Shown here one piece after another: positions 18,192 to 27,517 of a DNA stretch of 38,314 bases. The stretch is from positions 1 to 38,314 of the forward strand of contig NZ_AJZM02000323.1 in NCBI RefSeq assembly GCF_000272405.2. The letters are read 5' to 3'. A program made the translations under genes and the position numbers. The notes under the pieces were generated by a model that was not told the DNA's origin, made no database searches, and was given only the letters and a program-made list of their open reading frames with translations. Numbering within the stretch: the stretch's first letter is position 1; the number at the start of each line of letters is the position of its first letter. Source of the DNA: Vibrio tasmaniensis 1F-187. GTDB taxonomy: Bacteria; Pseudomonadota; Gammaproteobacteria; Enterobacterales; Vibrionaceae.

Positions 18192-19079
18192 CTATTCGCC
18201 ATTACCAGATAGGAGTTTGTGATAAAAACCATCAACAGTGTAATCTTCAAGCTTAATCAAAACTGATTCGTCAAACTCGCTAGAAATAAAGTATTCCATA
18301 CTACCAGTAAGTTCATTTAGAGAGTCAAATATAAGAAAGTTATCTTTTGAGTATAAAGGGTGATTATAAAGACTCGTATTATTCGTGATTACTTTTTTTC
18401 GAGCATACAATGCTTCTTTAACCCTCATAGTATCAGACGTCTGTCCATCAAGAACCATTTCCAATACACATTTGGTATTGAGCATCACGGTTAGGTATTC
18501 AACATAGGAATAAGACGGTTTCTTGTCAAAAACAATAAAATTGCACTTAAAACCATCTAATGCACCTTTTATTTTCTGAACCTTTTCTTTCCTTCCTTTA
18601 TCCACGCCGACAAAAGAAACATCGAAATCAGATGTTCTTTCTATCTCATCGATGATTTTTAGTTGAGGCATAGGTAGGTAAATATGCTTAAAGTCATACT
18701 TTGCTGCATCACCTTCATCAAAAGTATATGTTTCAAAACCTTTTAGGTGATGGTTCAGGCTTCCATCTGTGACATTTCTAAAAACAATCACCTTCCTCCC
18801 ATCAATCTTTGATATCGACTTTATATCTCTCAGAGAATCGGTGGTGAATATGACATCGAAGCCATTTAGTGCCTTTATTTTTCGTCTTATGATCGCTCCA
18901 TAAGCCTCATGATAATGTTTTTTACTATAGAAAAATAAAAAGGAAACTAATTTAACTAGCCACTTACTTAGGAATATATGATGCTTTTCATAATCAGACG
19001 ATAGGACGTCAATTTCTAGTTTTTCATACTGTTGCTTATAGCCTACAAAAACCAGTTTCGGTTTCAATTTATCGTTCAT
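18192..19079 (-). CDS. Unassigned glycosyltransferase-like protein of the LPS core cluster
   Basis: I do not recognise a specific family. The 295-residue product begins KPKLVFVGYKQQYEK. A C-terminal segment TMRVKEALYARKKVITNN resembles the nucleotide-sugar-binding half of GT-B enzymes. The middle (YDFKHIYLPMPQ, then VSFVGVDKGRKEKV) is like CgeB-type or other LPS-locus proteins. The start at 19079 is supported by AAAAGG seven bases upstream. It overlaps the GT4 gene upstream by 11 bases. Low-GC codon use compared with coaD suggests an exchanged core-locus gene. Confidence 0.65.
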   Translation of the reverse strand: MNDKLKPKLVFVGYKQQYEKLEIDVLSSDYEKHHIFLSKWLVKLVSFLFFYSKKHYHEAYGAIIRRKIKALNGFDVIFTTDSLRDIKSISKIDGRKVIVFRNVTDGSLNHHLKGFETYTFDEGDAAKYDFKHIYLPMPQLKIIDEIERTSDFDVSFVGVDKGRKEKVQKIKGALDGFKCNFIVFDKKPSYSYVEYLTVMLNTKCVLEMVLDGQTSDTMRVKEALYARKKVITNNTSLYNHPLYSKDNFLIFDSLNELTGSMEYFISSEFDESVLIKLEDYTVDGFYHKLLSGNGE

Positions 19080-20037
19080 AAGGCAACCTTTTAAAAGACT
19101 CGACAATACTTCCTAATGCACTATTGGCTTTACTACCTTCAACTACCTTCTCGTAATAACTAACATACGCTGCAGCCATGACATCGGCATTGAATTGATC
19201 TCTCGCGTATTCATTGCAACGAGCTGAATCATAGGTGTCAGAATTTAAGATCCCTTCTACGAGCTCTTGTTCACAGCTCGATAAAAGACCTACCTCACCA
19301 GAAACTAATTCCGGCAGTGAGCCATAGGGTGTACCAAACACTGGACAACCAAAATACAAACTCTCTGTAATCGCTAAGCCAAACGGTTCATGCCAAGTCA
19401 CGGGGAATATCAGACCTTTTGACTGAGTCATGATCTGAGATTTCGTTTTATCGTCCACCATCCCTAAAAAACGAACATGACGATCTAACGTTAACCTGAA
19501 ACCCATTTTTAGGTTCAATCGATGGCCGCCCAACACATCAAGCTGCTGGCCAGCTTTCTTGGTAATATCAATGGCACCTTGAACATTTTTAACTCGCCAC
19601 GCCGCTTTCCCAAGAAAATGGAAACGTTCTCGTTTCAAGTTAAAGTTAGGCTTTTGGTAGTTGTCCCAATTCAAGCCATTGTAAACATAAGCTTGTGCAC
19701 CATGATTTTTTGCATGCTGAGATGAAACAAAGACGGTATTAGGGTCAATAGGGCCGTCTGAATTACCATGCTGCGTTAAAATGTAGGGATAAGAGATAGG
19801 CTCTAGATCAGAGTGGAAATGCACAACATCAATATCATTTGGAAGCTGACTTTGCAGTGGTACATTCGGTTGATACTCTATGACTCTCGCCCAATCACAC
19901 TTTGTGCCTTTGCCAGCGAGCAGAGTCACTCGGTGCCCGGCAAGATGCAAAGCATAAACCAAGTCCCAAATGACTCGTTCCGTTCCACCGTAATTCACCA
20001 CAGGTAACGTGGCTCTTGTATACATTAAAATATTCAT
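19069..20037 (-). CDS. Glycosyltransferase family 4
   Basis: GT-B glycosyltransferase of about 322 residues. The N-terminal acceptor domain opens with NILMYTRATLPVVNYGGTERV, carrying the GGxE motif of GT4, and the donor site shows PFGLAITESLYFGCPVFGTP, the E-x7-E region. It overlaps the next gene by 11 bases and abuts coaD upstream (coaD stop at 20044). A GTG at 20043 is in frame two codons earlier; the ATG is preferred. Sugar donor unknown; the context implies a step in LPS core assembly. Confidence 0.87.
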   Translation of the reverse strand: MNILMYTRATLPVVNYGGTERVIWDLVYALHLAGHRVTLLAGKGTKCDWARVIEYQPNVPLQSQLPNDIDVVHFHSDLEPISYPYILTQHGNSDGPIDPNTVFVSSQHAKNHGAQAYVYNGLNWDNYQKPNFNLKRERFHFLGKAAWRVKNVQGAIDITKKAGQQLDVLGGHRLNLKMGFRLTLDRHVRFLGMVDDKTKSQIMTQSKGLIFPVTWHEPFGLAITESLYFGCPVFGTPYGSLPELVSGEVGLLSSCEQELVEGILNSDTYDSARCNEYARDQFNADVMAAAYVSYYEKVVEGSKANSALGSIVESFKRLPYER

Positions 20038-20043
20038 AATCAC

Positions 20044-20532
20044 TTAATTTTTAAAAGCTTTTACTTTAGCGACAACTGCTTGATGAACACACTCTGGAAC
20101 AAATTGCTCTATGTCTCCACCATGAATAGCGACTTCACGAACCAATGTTGATGATAAAAAAGCAAACTCTTCTGAAGGTGTCAAAAACAGGCTCTCTAGT
20201 TCTGGTTTTAACCGACGATACATTGTCGTCAAACCAAATTCATACTCAAAGTCCATTGTCGTTCTTAAGCCACGCACCAAAATTGAGGCATTTTGCTCGG
20301 TCGCGAAATCAACCAGCAAACCGCTAAAACCTTCAACGGAAACATTAGGTAATTCATGGCAAGTTTCTCGCAATAAGGCCACACGCTCATCTAAGCTAAA
20401 TAAGGTGGCTTTACTTGGGCTCTCTGCGACACCAATGACAAGCTTTTCAAACATACATGCGGCACGTTTAATTAAGTCATAGTGACCGTTAGTCACTGGA
20501 TCAAAAGTACCTGGGTATATTGCTATTTTCAT
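20044..20532 (-). CDS. coaD: Phosphopantetheine adenylyltransferase (CoaD)
   Basis: Penultimate step of coenzyme A synthesis: transfers AMP to 4'-phosphopantetheine. 162 residues, normal. The nucleotidyltransferase motif TNGHYDLI (TxGH type) follows YPGTFDPV at the N-terminus, and the C-terminal [11 protein letters not shown] matches the ISSTxxR signature. As in E. coli, coaD is embedded among LPS-core genes. It follows the GT9 gene by nine bases. Confidence 0.97.
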   Translation of the reverse strand: MKIAIYPGTFDPVTNGHYDLIKRAACMFEKLVIGVAESPSKATLFSLDERVALLRETCHELPNVSVEGFSGLLVDFATEQNASILVRGLRTTMDFEYEFGLTTMYRRLKPELESLFLTPSEEFAFLSSTLVREVAIHGGDIEQFVPECVHQAVVAKVKAFKN

Positions 20533-20541
20533 GACATTCCT

Positions 20542-21606
20542 TTATTCACTGGATGTTTTCTTGTTTTTCAATCGGCCTAATACACGCTCTAGCTGCTCAA
20601 TCACCGATTCTGTAGAAATAAGGGCCATAAGATCTTTTCCTTTTACTCGGGTTCCCCATGGAAGATCGCTAACCGCTTTGCCGTGTTGCTCTTCAGCAAT
20701 CTGTTCATAAACAGAAACCACATTGTCTAAACTATGGTAAGGCCCAGTGCGCATTGGGTTACTGTGCGCATACAAACCAATCACGGGGACACCTTGAGTC
20801 GTCGCGATGTGTGCTGGCCCTGAATCAGGAGCGATCACTACACTGGATTTATCAATCACTGCGGTAAGCTGCTTTAACGAGGTTGAGCCGACTAAGTTAA
20901 TACAAGGTGATGTCATGTGTTGAGATATATTGTCGACTAAATTGCGCTCTCTATCCGTTGGAGCACCACAAAAAACCACTTTAAAGCCTAACTGATAAGC
21001 GTGATCGGCGACAGCGGCATAGCGCTCAACTAACCAGTTTCTCTCATCTTTACTCGCGGCAGGGCTAATAACAATATACGGCTCATGCGCAAGCTCCATC
21101 GATAGTCTTTGATCTTCATCAGACAAAGCAAGCTCCCATGTCGGCACCTGTTTGGGACATCCCAAAAAATAAGCAAATTCAGAGAAATTATCTAACACAT
21201 GAGATGCGTCCGTTTTTGGCAGCTTGCGATTGGTAAAGAGCCACTGCCCCTCTTTGGCACGTGTCCAACTAAAGCCAAGTTTTACTTTTGCCTTTATCCC
21301 TATCGTTAACAGGCTGGCTCTTAGTGCAACTTGCATATGCAGTAAATAATCAAACCGAGTTGAACGCAGGGCTCTCCATACTTCTTTCATTCCTTTTAGG
21401 CCGCGTTTTTTATCAAACACGACAACTTGAATTCCAGGTATATCACCAAGTAATTGAGCTTCGATTTTTCCCATCACCCACGTGATCTGACATTCTGGAT
21501 AGGTAGCTTGAATAAGTTGCACTACAGAAAGAGCATGACAAACGTCACCAATGGCAGATAAACGCAGAATACAAATAGATTTGGGAGCAGAAAGAACGTT
21601 ATTCAT
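20542..21606 (-). CDS. Heptosyltransferase, GT9 (OpsX/WaaC-like)
   Basis: Transfers L-glycero-D-manno-heptose to the LPS inner core. 354 residues with the GT9 landmarks ICILRLSAIGDVCHALSVV at the N-terminus and IAPDSGPAHIATTQGVPVIGLY in the donor domain. The overall pattern resembles Haemophilus OpsX, the heptosyltransferase I acting on phosphorylated Kdo, which agrees with the Kdo kinase gene nearby and the lack of another WaaC candidate. It overlaps the next GT9 gene upstream by eight bases. Confidence 0.85.
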   Translation of the reverse strand: MNNVLSAPKSICILRLSAIGDVCHALSVVQLIQATYPECQITWVMGKIEAQLLGDIPGIQVVVFDKKRGLKGMKEVWRALRSTRFDYLLHMQVALRASLLTIGIKAKVKLGFSWTRAKEGQWLFTNRKLPKTDASHVLDNFSEFAYFLGCPKQVPTWELALSDEDQRLSMELAHEPYIVISPAASKDERNWLVERYAAVADHAYQLGFKVVFCGAPTDRERNLVDNISQHMTSPCINLVGSTSLKQLTAVIDKSSVVIAPDSGPAHIATTQGVPVIGLYAHSNPMRTGPYHSLDNVVSVYEQIAEEQHGKAVSDLPWGTRVKGKDLMALISTESVIEQLERVLGRLKNKKTSSE

Positions 21607-22699
21607 TGATCGGTTCCAATGGCATCATTTCTAGGACAGCAGAAACAACGTTATCTGGCTTGATATCTTGAAGGCATGGCGAATAGACATCATCGCTAAT
21701 TTGACATCTGTTTTTATAACAAGGGACGCAGTTACGTTCAGATTGCACAAGTCTAATATTGGCGACTCTTTGGGAGCTAACACCATTGCTGTATAAATTG
21801 TTCGTTACATCAATTGGCTCTTCATAAGGCCAAGGTGACCACATGCTTGCTGGCGCCACGCTAATAATAGATACAATTGGGATAGAGTAACCTGATGCGA
21901 GGTGACCAGGGCCACTATCAGGTCCAACAAAACCATCACTGTGTTTTATTAATACAGAGGTTTGAGCTAATGATAATTCCCCCAAAACACTGACCAGTTG
22001 ATTCGATTCAGGAACTTGGCTAATGATTTGTTCAACAATGGTCTCGTCTCGTTCTAATTTAGCGCCAGATAAGACAATATTATAACCTGCAGATATCAGA
22101 CGATTGATGACTTCAACCCAATACGAGACTGGCCACTGCTTAATTTCGTTGGAGGATGGCGCATGCACAACAATGTAGTTTGATGGCAATCTCTTTTGAA
22201 CCACTGAAGGTAATAACTCTTCGGGAGAGACTAGCCGTGCAATACAATTAACATCTATGGTATCCAGCATACGAGCAACGCGACTCATTTTATGCTCAAA
22301 GCGATGCTGTTCTTTAATGTAATGAGTATAAATTAACTTTTTAACCCAGGCGCCAGAAAGCGATTCATCAATTGCACCAAGTCTTTTCTTACCAAAGATA
22401 AAACTATAGATAGCTGTTCTATCATTAAGCATTTCATTGACGACTAAATCATATCGACCATGCGTTTTTAAAATCCGGTAATAGTCCTTAACGGATGCTC
22501 TTGGCGGAATTTCAACTAAAGAGTCAACGTCTGGATTGGTACCAAAAACCATCTCCCCTCTAGCATTAACTAAAACATCTATTGTTGCGGTCGGAAACGC
22601 TTTTCTCAGACTATGGGTAAAAGCAGAGATCAACAAACTATCACCAATGCAATGAGTGGCAACAACTAATATTTTTTGGTAACTACATGAATCGTTCAT
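21599..22699 (-). CDS. Heptosyltransferase-like GT9 protein (WaaF/WaaQ family)
   Basis: 366-residue GT9 enzyme with ILVVATHCIGDSLLISAF at the N-terminus, the donor-site FVGPDSGPGHLASGYSIPIV and the C-terminal cysteine cluster CVPCYKNRC typical of WaaF-type enzymes. A separate, better WaaF match is encoded at 26462, so this one may add a third heptose or another core sugar. It is first in the minus-strand GT9-GT9-coaD-GT4 run and divergent from kdkA with a 71-base gap. Confidence 0.83.
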   Translation of the reverse strand: MNDSCSYQKILVVATHCIGDSLLISAFTHSLRKAFPTATIDVLVNARGEMVFGTNPDVDSLVEIPPRASVKDYYRILKTHGRYDLVVNEMLNDRTAIYSFIFGKKRLGAIDESLSGAWVKKLIYTHYIKEQHRFEHKMSRVARMLDTIDVNCIARLVSPEELLPSVVQKRLPSNYIVVHAPSSNEIKQWPVSYWVEVINRLISAGYNIVLSGAKLERDETIVEQIISQVPESNQLVSVLGELSLAQTSVLIKHSDGFVGPDSGPGHLASGYSIPIVSIISVAPASMWSPWPYEEPIDVTNNLYSNGVSSQRVANIRLVQSERNCVPCYKNRCQISDDVYSPCLQDIKPDNVVSAVLEMMPLEPINE

Positions 22700-22715
22700 T
22701 AATCTGTTCGGCGTT

Positions 22716-22724
22716 TGATATACT
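22716..22724 (+). promoter_or_regulatory. Extended -10 promoter of kdkA
   Basis: TGATATACT, an extended -10 box, 46 bases before the kdkA start in the 71-base divergent gap. It is nearly the same as the TGCTATACT before gmhD. Confidence 0.5.
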
Positions 22725-22770
22725 GTTCTACCAAGTATGCCATAAACTCCCCAATACGAGACAGTGATTC

Positions 22771-23493
22771 ATGTTTACAACAAAGCAAATCCATAAAACA
22801 ACGTACTGGTATAATCCTAAATTACTCACCGAAGACGTTGAATTGGCTTTTTCTGTGGATTATTGGAAGGCGAATCAAGCAATACTGGGGCACGCTCAAG
22901 GTAGAGGAACAACATGGTTTGTTAAGGGAGAAAAAAGCAATTTCGCTCTTCGACATTATCATCGCGGCGGCTTGTTTGGAAAGCTAGTTAGAGACAGCTA
23001 TTTATTTACTGGATTAGAGAACTCACGAGCATACCAAGAGCTAATGTTACTTGAGCTTCTAGCCACACATAAAGTTAATGTCCCGACACCCGTTGCTGCG
23101 AAAGTTTCGCAAGAAGGGCTCGTTTACAAAGCCGATATTTTAATTGAAAAGATTTCCGACGCAGAAGACTTAGTAAAGATACTATCAAACAAAAAACTAT
23201 CCGATTCCCATTTCAACGATATTGGTCATCAAATTCGAAAAATGCACGATGCCGGGGTCAATCATACCGACCTAAATATCCATAACATTCTCGTAGATAA
23301 AGCAGGTAAGGTTTGGATTATCGATTTTGATAAATGCTTAACGCAGACAGGCAGCAACTGGAAAGTGAGTAATCTAAAGCGACTCGAGCGCTCATTCGAA
23401 AAAGAAGTTCGGTTAGGAAAGATTGATGCTCAGCACTTTGATTTTTCACAAATTGAACAAGGGTACAAAATGAGTACCCTTGAGAGCCTATGA
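22771..23493 (+). CDS. kdkA: 3-deoxy-D-manno-octulosonic acid (Kdo) kinase KdkA
   Basis: ATP-dependent kinase that phosphorylates the single Kdo of Vibrio and Haemophilus type LPS, substituting for a second Kdo. 240 residues with a minimal protein-kinase-like fold: RGTTWFVKG (about 45-53), catalytic HTDLNIHN (165-172) and metal-binding IIDFDK (183-188). It is the only plus-strand gene in the core block, read from its own promoter. Its 3' end converges with a minus-strand gene one base away, and a hairpin is embedded in the last codons. Confidence 0.93.
   Translation: MFTTKQIHKTTYWYNPKLLTEDVELAFSVDYWKANQAILGHAQGRGTTWFVKGEKSNFALRHYHRGGLFGKLVRDSYLFTGLENSRAYQELMLLELLATHKVNVPTPVAAKVSQEGLVYKADILIEKISDAEDLVKILSNKKLSDSHFNDIGHQIRKMHDAGVNHTDLNIHNILVDKAGKVWIIDFDKCLTQTGSNWKVSNLKRLERSFEKEVRLGKIDAQHFDFSQIEQGYKMSTLESL
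23458..23482. terminator. Hairpin inside the kdkA 3' end (possible bidirectional terminator)
   Basis: Perfect 9-base-pair stem CAAGGGTAC/GTACCCTTG (23458-23466 with 23474-23482) with a seven-base loop lies within the last codons of kdkA. The convergent gene ends at 23495, so there is no free intergenic space. A T-rich stretch follows only after about ten bases. Confidence 0.45.
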
Positions 23494-23494
23494 T

Positions 23495-24388
23495 TTATTC
23501 TTCTTTCAAACCAAATAACTTACGAAGTTTCTTTTTCTTTTTATAGATATGCCCTCGAATCACTTCAGCAAGAGGGCGCTTGACGGACACTTCTTTAGCT
23601 AAGCGTATTTGCTCTTCAAATGGTTTAACTCCATGTTCTTCAAAGAACTGTTCCAACACCGTTCTCGCCCAGTCTTTTCGTCCACTCGTTGAATAATGAT
23701 TGAGCCAAGCTTTCGCTGGTTCAATATTCACCTGTGTAGAGAGCGCTTCAGATAACGCAAACTGTTCTAGAGTGTGTGCCTCACACCCTTCTTGACGCAA
23801 CGCTTGAATCAACACATCGGCATAATCAAAAGCTGATGTGTGTTTCCCGGTGATACCGATGACTGCCGATGCCCACATAACTGAGTCTGGATTGGTGCGG
23901 TAGATACTGCCATCCATAAGCTTTATATCTCTATCTCTGATATGTGCGTATTCATTAGTGCTTGGCAAAGTATTGATGTTCACTTCTGAGCAAAACAGTA
24001 ACGCGTTTTTATCCGATATAGAGTCGAAATAGACATTTGTTGGCACGTTAAAGTACGTATCTGTATCTAAAAAAAGCAGTTTATCTTCAGGACTCAACTC
24101 TAAATTATCACAAAGATATTTTAAGCCGCGGTTCTTGATTCTAAAGTGATAAGTATTGTCTAGACTCCATTCAGCCTTTTGAGCTGGCGATATCGGAAAC
24201 ACTTTAATTGGCATATTAGCGAAGTGCTCAGGCTCTTCTGCTAGAACAGAAATTTCAGGCCTAGTTCCATTTGCCTCAACCCAATTGGCTAAAAAAGACA
24301 AAATGCAAAATCTTGCGCCTTGATAGTAAGTTCTATCATTGCCATAAATGACAAATGTTAAGTGTTTTCTAGCCAATTCTGATTTCAT
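23495..24388 (-). CDS. GT-A-type glycosyltransferase (GT8-like) of the LPS core
   Basis: 297 residues with a GT-A fold signature: an N-terminal strand HLTFVIYGNDRTYYQGARF and the metal-binding DxD in KLLFLDTDTYF (about 103-113). The C-terminus is very basic (KKKKKLRKLFG), suited to membrane attachment. No specific family is certain; GT8 is the nearest in character. It follows the GT25 gene by three bases and shares the waaA operon. A role in core extension is inferred from context. Confidence 0.72.
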   Translation of the reverse strand: MKSELARKHLTFVIYGNDRTYYQGARFCILSFLANWVEANGTRPEISVLAEEPEHFANMPIKVFPISPAQKAEWSLDNTYHFRIKNRGLKYLCDNLELSPEDKLLFLDTDTYFNVPTNVYFDSISDKNALLFCSEVNINTLPSTNEYAHIRDRDIKLMDGSIYRTNPDSVMWASAVIGITGKHTSAFDYADVLIQALRQEGCEAHTLEQFALSEALSTQVNIEPAKAWLNHYSTSGRKDWARTVLEQFFEEHGVKPFEEQIRLAKEVSVKRPLAEVIRGHIYKKKKKLRKLFGLKEE

Positions 24389-24391
24389 AAT

Positions 24392-25132
24392 TTAGTACTT
24401 CGTAATATTTTTAAAAAGTGCTTTGTGCTTGCTGCTGACATGGCTTCGAACATGAGTTCGGTATCCCTCTTTAAACCAACTTCTAACCGTCGCATAAAGT
24501 CCTGAGGTTCTACCACTCAACTCACTATCAAATGCACCGGTTTTACTGCCCTGACGAACCAAAGGTGGATGTGTCCAAAAAATATTGTACTCTAATGTCG
24601 TTCGCTCATTACCAATATAACCATCAATAGGTGCGTCAGTTATATTGCTTTCCATATGCTCTACCATTGCACGAGCAAAACTAAGGTCATAAAGCAAACC
24701 ACCAGTAAGCTTGTTCGTTTTACACAAGTACAGATGTTGATTTGGAACTCTTACTGATGCAGGTACTAAGCTCGATGCCTCTTCAATATTTACAAGATAC
24801 TTTTCTTCACCACGAAGTTCATTTTGGAAAGCTTCTAGTTGCTCAATAAAATCGCTATTTAAAAAAGCATCATCTTCTAACACTAATACTTGTGGAATTT
24901 GTTCTTCTACGACTTTTTTCATCACTAAGTAGTGCTTATAAAAGCAAGACTTCTCAGGGAGCCTCAGTGAGTCGTCAAAAAAACCATTTCTAACGTCATC
25001 AGATAGATCATCGATATCACCAGCTAACATATATTCGTAATCAGTGATGCCCACTTCTGGCAGGTGCTTATCTATATGTTTTCTACGTTCTTCGTAGCCT
25101 TTGCTTACATGAATAACAAAAGTTTTGATCAT
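24392..25132 (-). CDS. Glycosyltransferase family 25 (LOS/LPS core)
   Basis: 246-residue member of the LPS-core GT25 family, enzymes often acting as beta-1,4-galactosyltransferases. The N-terminus TFVIHVSKGYEERRKHI and the metal-site VLVLEDDAFLNSDF (about residue 86) are diagnostic. The donor sugar is not readable. It lies 23 bases after waaA in the same operon. Confidence 0.87.
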   Translation of the reverse strand: MIKTFVIHVSKGYEERRKHIDKHLPEVGITDYEYMLAGDIDDLSDDVRNGFFDDSLRLPEKSCFYKHYLVMKKVVEEQIPQVLVLEDDAFLNSDFIEQLEAFQNELRGEEKYLVNIEEASSLVPASVRVPNQHLYLCKTNKLTGGLLYDLSFARAMVEHMESNITDAPIDGYIGNERTTLEYNIFWTHPPLVRQGSKTGAFDSELSGRTSGLYATVRSWFKEGYRTHVRSHVSSKHKALFKNITKY

Positions 25133-25155
25133 GGTGATGTCTCAATATTGGTTGA

Positions 25156-26448
25156 CTAATTATTGGTGGCTGAATGATGTATCAATTGGAGTGTTTGTTG
25201 TAACGCACCTTGATTCTGTTGAACTATACCATAGCCTATTCGCCCTTTTTCAATTAACTCTTTAGGCTTGGATAATGCACTGATCATTTGTAAAGCAAGC
25301 TCATTCTCATCGGCTACAACAGACAGTGCGCTCGAGTCGATCAATTGATTCGCCAGGTCTGCAAAATTGAAATAGCTCGGCCCTGTTAAGCAGTATTTTT
25401 GAAGCAGCGCAGGTTCGATGAAGTTATGCCCTCCTACTTTCTTTCCAAGTAGGCTTCCTCCCATAAAAACAAGATCGCTCGCAGAAAGCATAACCATAAG
25501 CTCTCCCATCGTATCCCCCAAGTAAACGTCGACATCGAGCGGTAACTCGTCAACAACTTCGGTTCGACGAACCAAAACTAAGCCTTGGTTTTTGGCCAAT
25601 TCAGCAACTGAATCAAACCGTTCAGGGTGACGAGGTACTATCACTAAGAGTAATTTTGGCAGTTCTCTTTTGGCTTGTTGATAAGCTCTAAATATTTGTT
25701 CATCTTCGCCCGCATGAGTGCTCGCGGCGACAACAATCTGCCTACCCTGCCCCAAAAGATCTTTAAGATGCTCGCCTTGTGCGATTACATTATTATCAAT
25801 CGACACATCGTACTTAATTGACCCTGTGACAATGACTTTTTCGCTCGGCGCACCTAGTAACTCAAATCGAGATTTATCATCAGAGTGTACCGTCAATATT
25901 AAACTTAACTTAGAAATTGTCGGATAAATTAACGAACTCATTTTTTGATAATTACTGGCTGATTTTTCGGATAATCGTCCATTGACTAATATCATCGGAA
26001 TATCATTTTTAGCAACGGTGTTAATGGTGTTTGGCCATAATTCCATTTCAATAATGAGCATGTTATCTGGCTGAATGCGGTTGATAAAACGTTGAACACA
26101 CCAACTAAAATCAATAGGCATATAACGGTGGCTAATCGAACCGCTCATCTTTTCTACCTGTTCAGCGCCTGTACTCGTTGTTGTAGTGATCAGTATTCTT
26201 TTATCTGGGTTTTGTATCGCCAGTTGTTCAACTAACTTTTTACTCGCCAGCACTTCCCCTACTGAAACGGCATGAATCCAAATCACACCCGATTGTCTAT
26301 TCTTAATAGGCGGTGTAAATCCGAAATGCTCTTTCCAGCGATGACCAAAAGGCGGTTTGTTTGCTTTGGAGCGATATAAGCCCCAAAGCAGAATAGGGCT
26401 AACAAGGAAAAGTAGCGCGGTATAGGCCCAACGAACGACGATGCTCAT
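25156..26448 (-). CDS. waaA: 3-deoxy-D-manno-octulosonic acid transferase (WaaA/KdtA)
   Basis: Transfers Kdo from CMP-Kdo to lipid IVA at the cytoplasmic face of the inner membrane (GT30). 430 residues: an N-terminal membrane anchor (about 7-25), the catalytic HAVSVGE (Glu65), and the GT-B donor half with VFMGGSLLGKKVGGHNFIEP. With a Kdo kinase in the same locus, a monofunctional enzyme adding one Kdo is expected; this is inference. It follows waaF by 13 bases. Confidence 0.95.
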   Translation of the reverse strand: MSIVVRWAYTALLFLVSPILLWGLYRSKANKPPFGHRWKEHFGFTPPIKNRQSGVIWIHAVSVGEVLASKKLVEQLAIQNPDKRILITTTTSTGAEQVEKMSGSISHRYMPIDFSWCVQRFINRIQPDNMLIIEMELWPNTINTVAKNDIPMILVNGRLSEKSASNYQKMSSLIYPTISKLSLILTVHSDDKSRFELLGAPSEKVIVTGSIKYDVSIDNNVIAQGEHLKDLLGQGRQIVVAASTHAGEDEQIFRAYQQAKRELPKLLLVIVPRHPERFDSVAELAKNQGLVLVRRTEVVDELPLDVDVYLGDTMGELMVMLSASDLVFMGGSLLGKKVGGHNFIEPALLQKYCLTGPSYFNFADLANQLIDSSALSVVADENELALQMISALSKPKELIEKGRIGYGIVQQNQGALQQTLQLIHHSATNN

Positions 26449-26461
26449 ATAACGACCTTAT

Positions 26462-27517
26462 TTATATTTTGCCTTGGGAAATAACATCAAACTGCTCAAT
26501 AGCACTAATGACTCTACTCGGCATTAACTCAGTGAGGCACTTTAGGTGATGCTTGGGACAAGTTCGTTCAAAGCAAGGTCGGCACTCAATATCGGTATTG
26601 ATGATCGCCAGTTTGTTCGTTAGCGGAGGCGTATATTTAGGTGAACTAGAGCCATAAACAGCCACGACATTACAGCCCACCGCGGCGGCCACATGCATCA
26701 ACCCAGAATCATTGCTAACGACAGTACGACAAGCCCCGATCAAGTCTACAGCCTGAATTAAGCTCGTATCTCCAGCTAAATTGAAGCAATCCTGCTGCAT
26801 ATTAACAGGGACTTGTTCGATTATCTTTTGGGTTACTTCACGATCTTTAGCCGAGCCAAACAACCACACTTGGTAACCTTGCTTTATCATCGCTGTCGCT
26901 GCTGTTGCAAAGTGATTATCAGGCCAACGTTTCGCAGGGCCAAACTCAGCACCAGGACATAAACCAAGGACAGGCCTTTGATTGTTTAAACCAAATTGCT
27001 CCATAGCCTCTTGTTGGCTGGAGTTAACAACTTGCAAACTTGGGAAAGGTAATGATGGTAATTCACCTAAACAACCACTACCCGTCATTTCAGCTTTAGG
27101 GTGCGCTAACGCTACATATCGCTCTAACATGTATTGAAACGCTTTTTTATTGGTTCTAACGTCATTTAGCAAACCAAAACGCATTTCACCTTTCCAACCA
27201 ACTCGTTCAGGAACGCGAGCAAACAGGGGAATTAAAGCTGATTTCGCGGAGTTAGGTAATACGTACGCTTTATCGTACTGTACTTCCCTCAACGATTTAC
27301 CGATCTTATAACGAGATTTCAGATCAAATTGCCCATGCCCTAGTGGCATTTCAAGAGCTTGATTGACTTGTGGCATTCTTTCCAAAATAGGCTTACACCA
27401 CGCTGGCGCTAAAACATCAATTTTTGCGTCAGGATACTGTCTTTGCAACTCAATATATAAGCCTTGAGACATTACCATGTCTCCAACCCATGACGGGCCA
27501 ATAATCAGAATTTTCAT
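26462..27517 (-). CDS. waaF: ADP-heptose:LPS heptosyltransferase II (WaaF/RfaF)
   Basis: Adds the second heptose of the inner core. 351 residues with the WaaF start ILIIGPSWVGDMVMSQGLY, GLCPGAEFGPAKRWP in the middle, the donor site VVSNDSGLMHVAAAVGC, and the C-terminal cysteine cluster CRPCFERTCPKHHLKC. It overlaps the GT90 gene by four bases (ATGA). Confidence 0.95.
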   Translation of the reverse strand: MKILIIGPSWVGDMVMSQGLYIELQRQYPDAKIDVLAPAWCKPILERMPQVNQALEMPLGHGQFDLKSRYKIGKSLREVQYDKAYVLPNSAKSALIPLFARVPERVGWKGEMRFGLLNDVRTNKKAFQYMLERYVALAHPKAEMTGSGCLGELPSLPFPSLQVVNSSQQEAMEQFGLNNQRPVLGLCPGAEFGPAKRWPDNHFATAATAMIKQGYQVWLFGSAKDREVTQKIIEQVPVNMQQDCFNLAGDTSLIQAVDLIGACRTVVSNDSGLMHVAAAVGCNVVAVYGSSSPKYTPPLTNKLAIINTDIECRPCFERTCPKHHLKCLTELMPSRVISAIEQFDVISQGKI

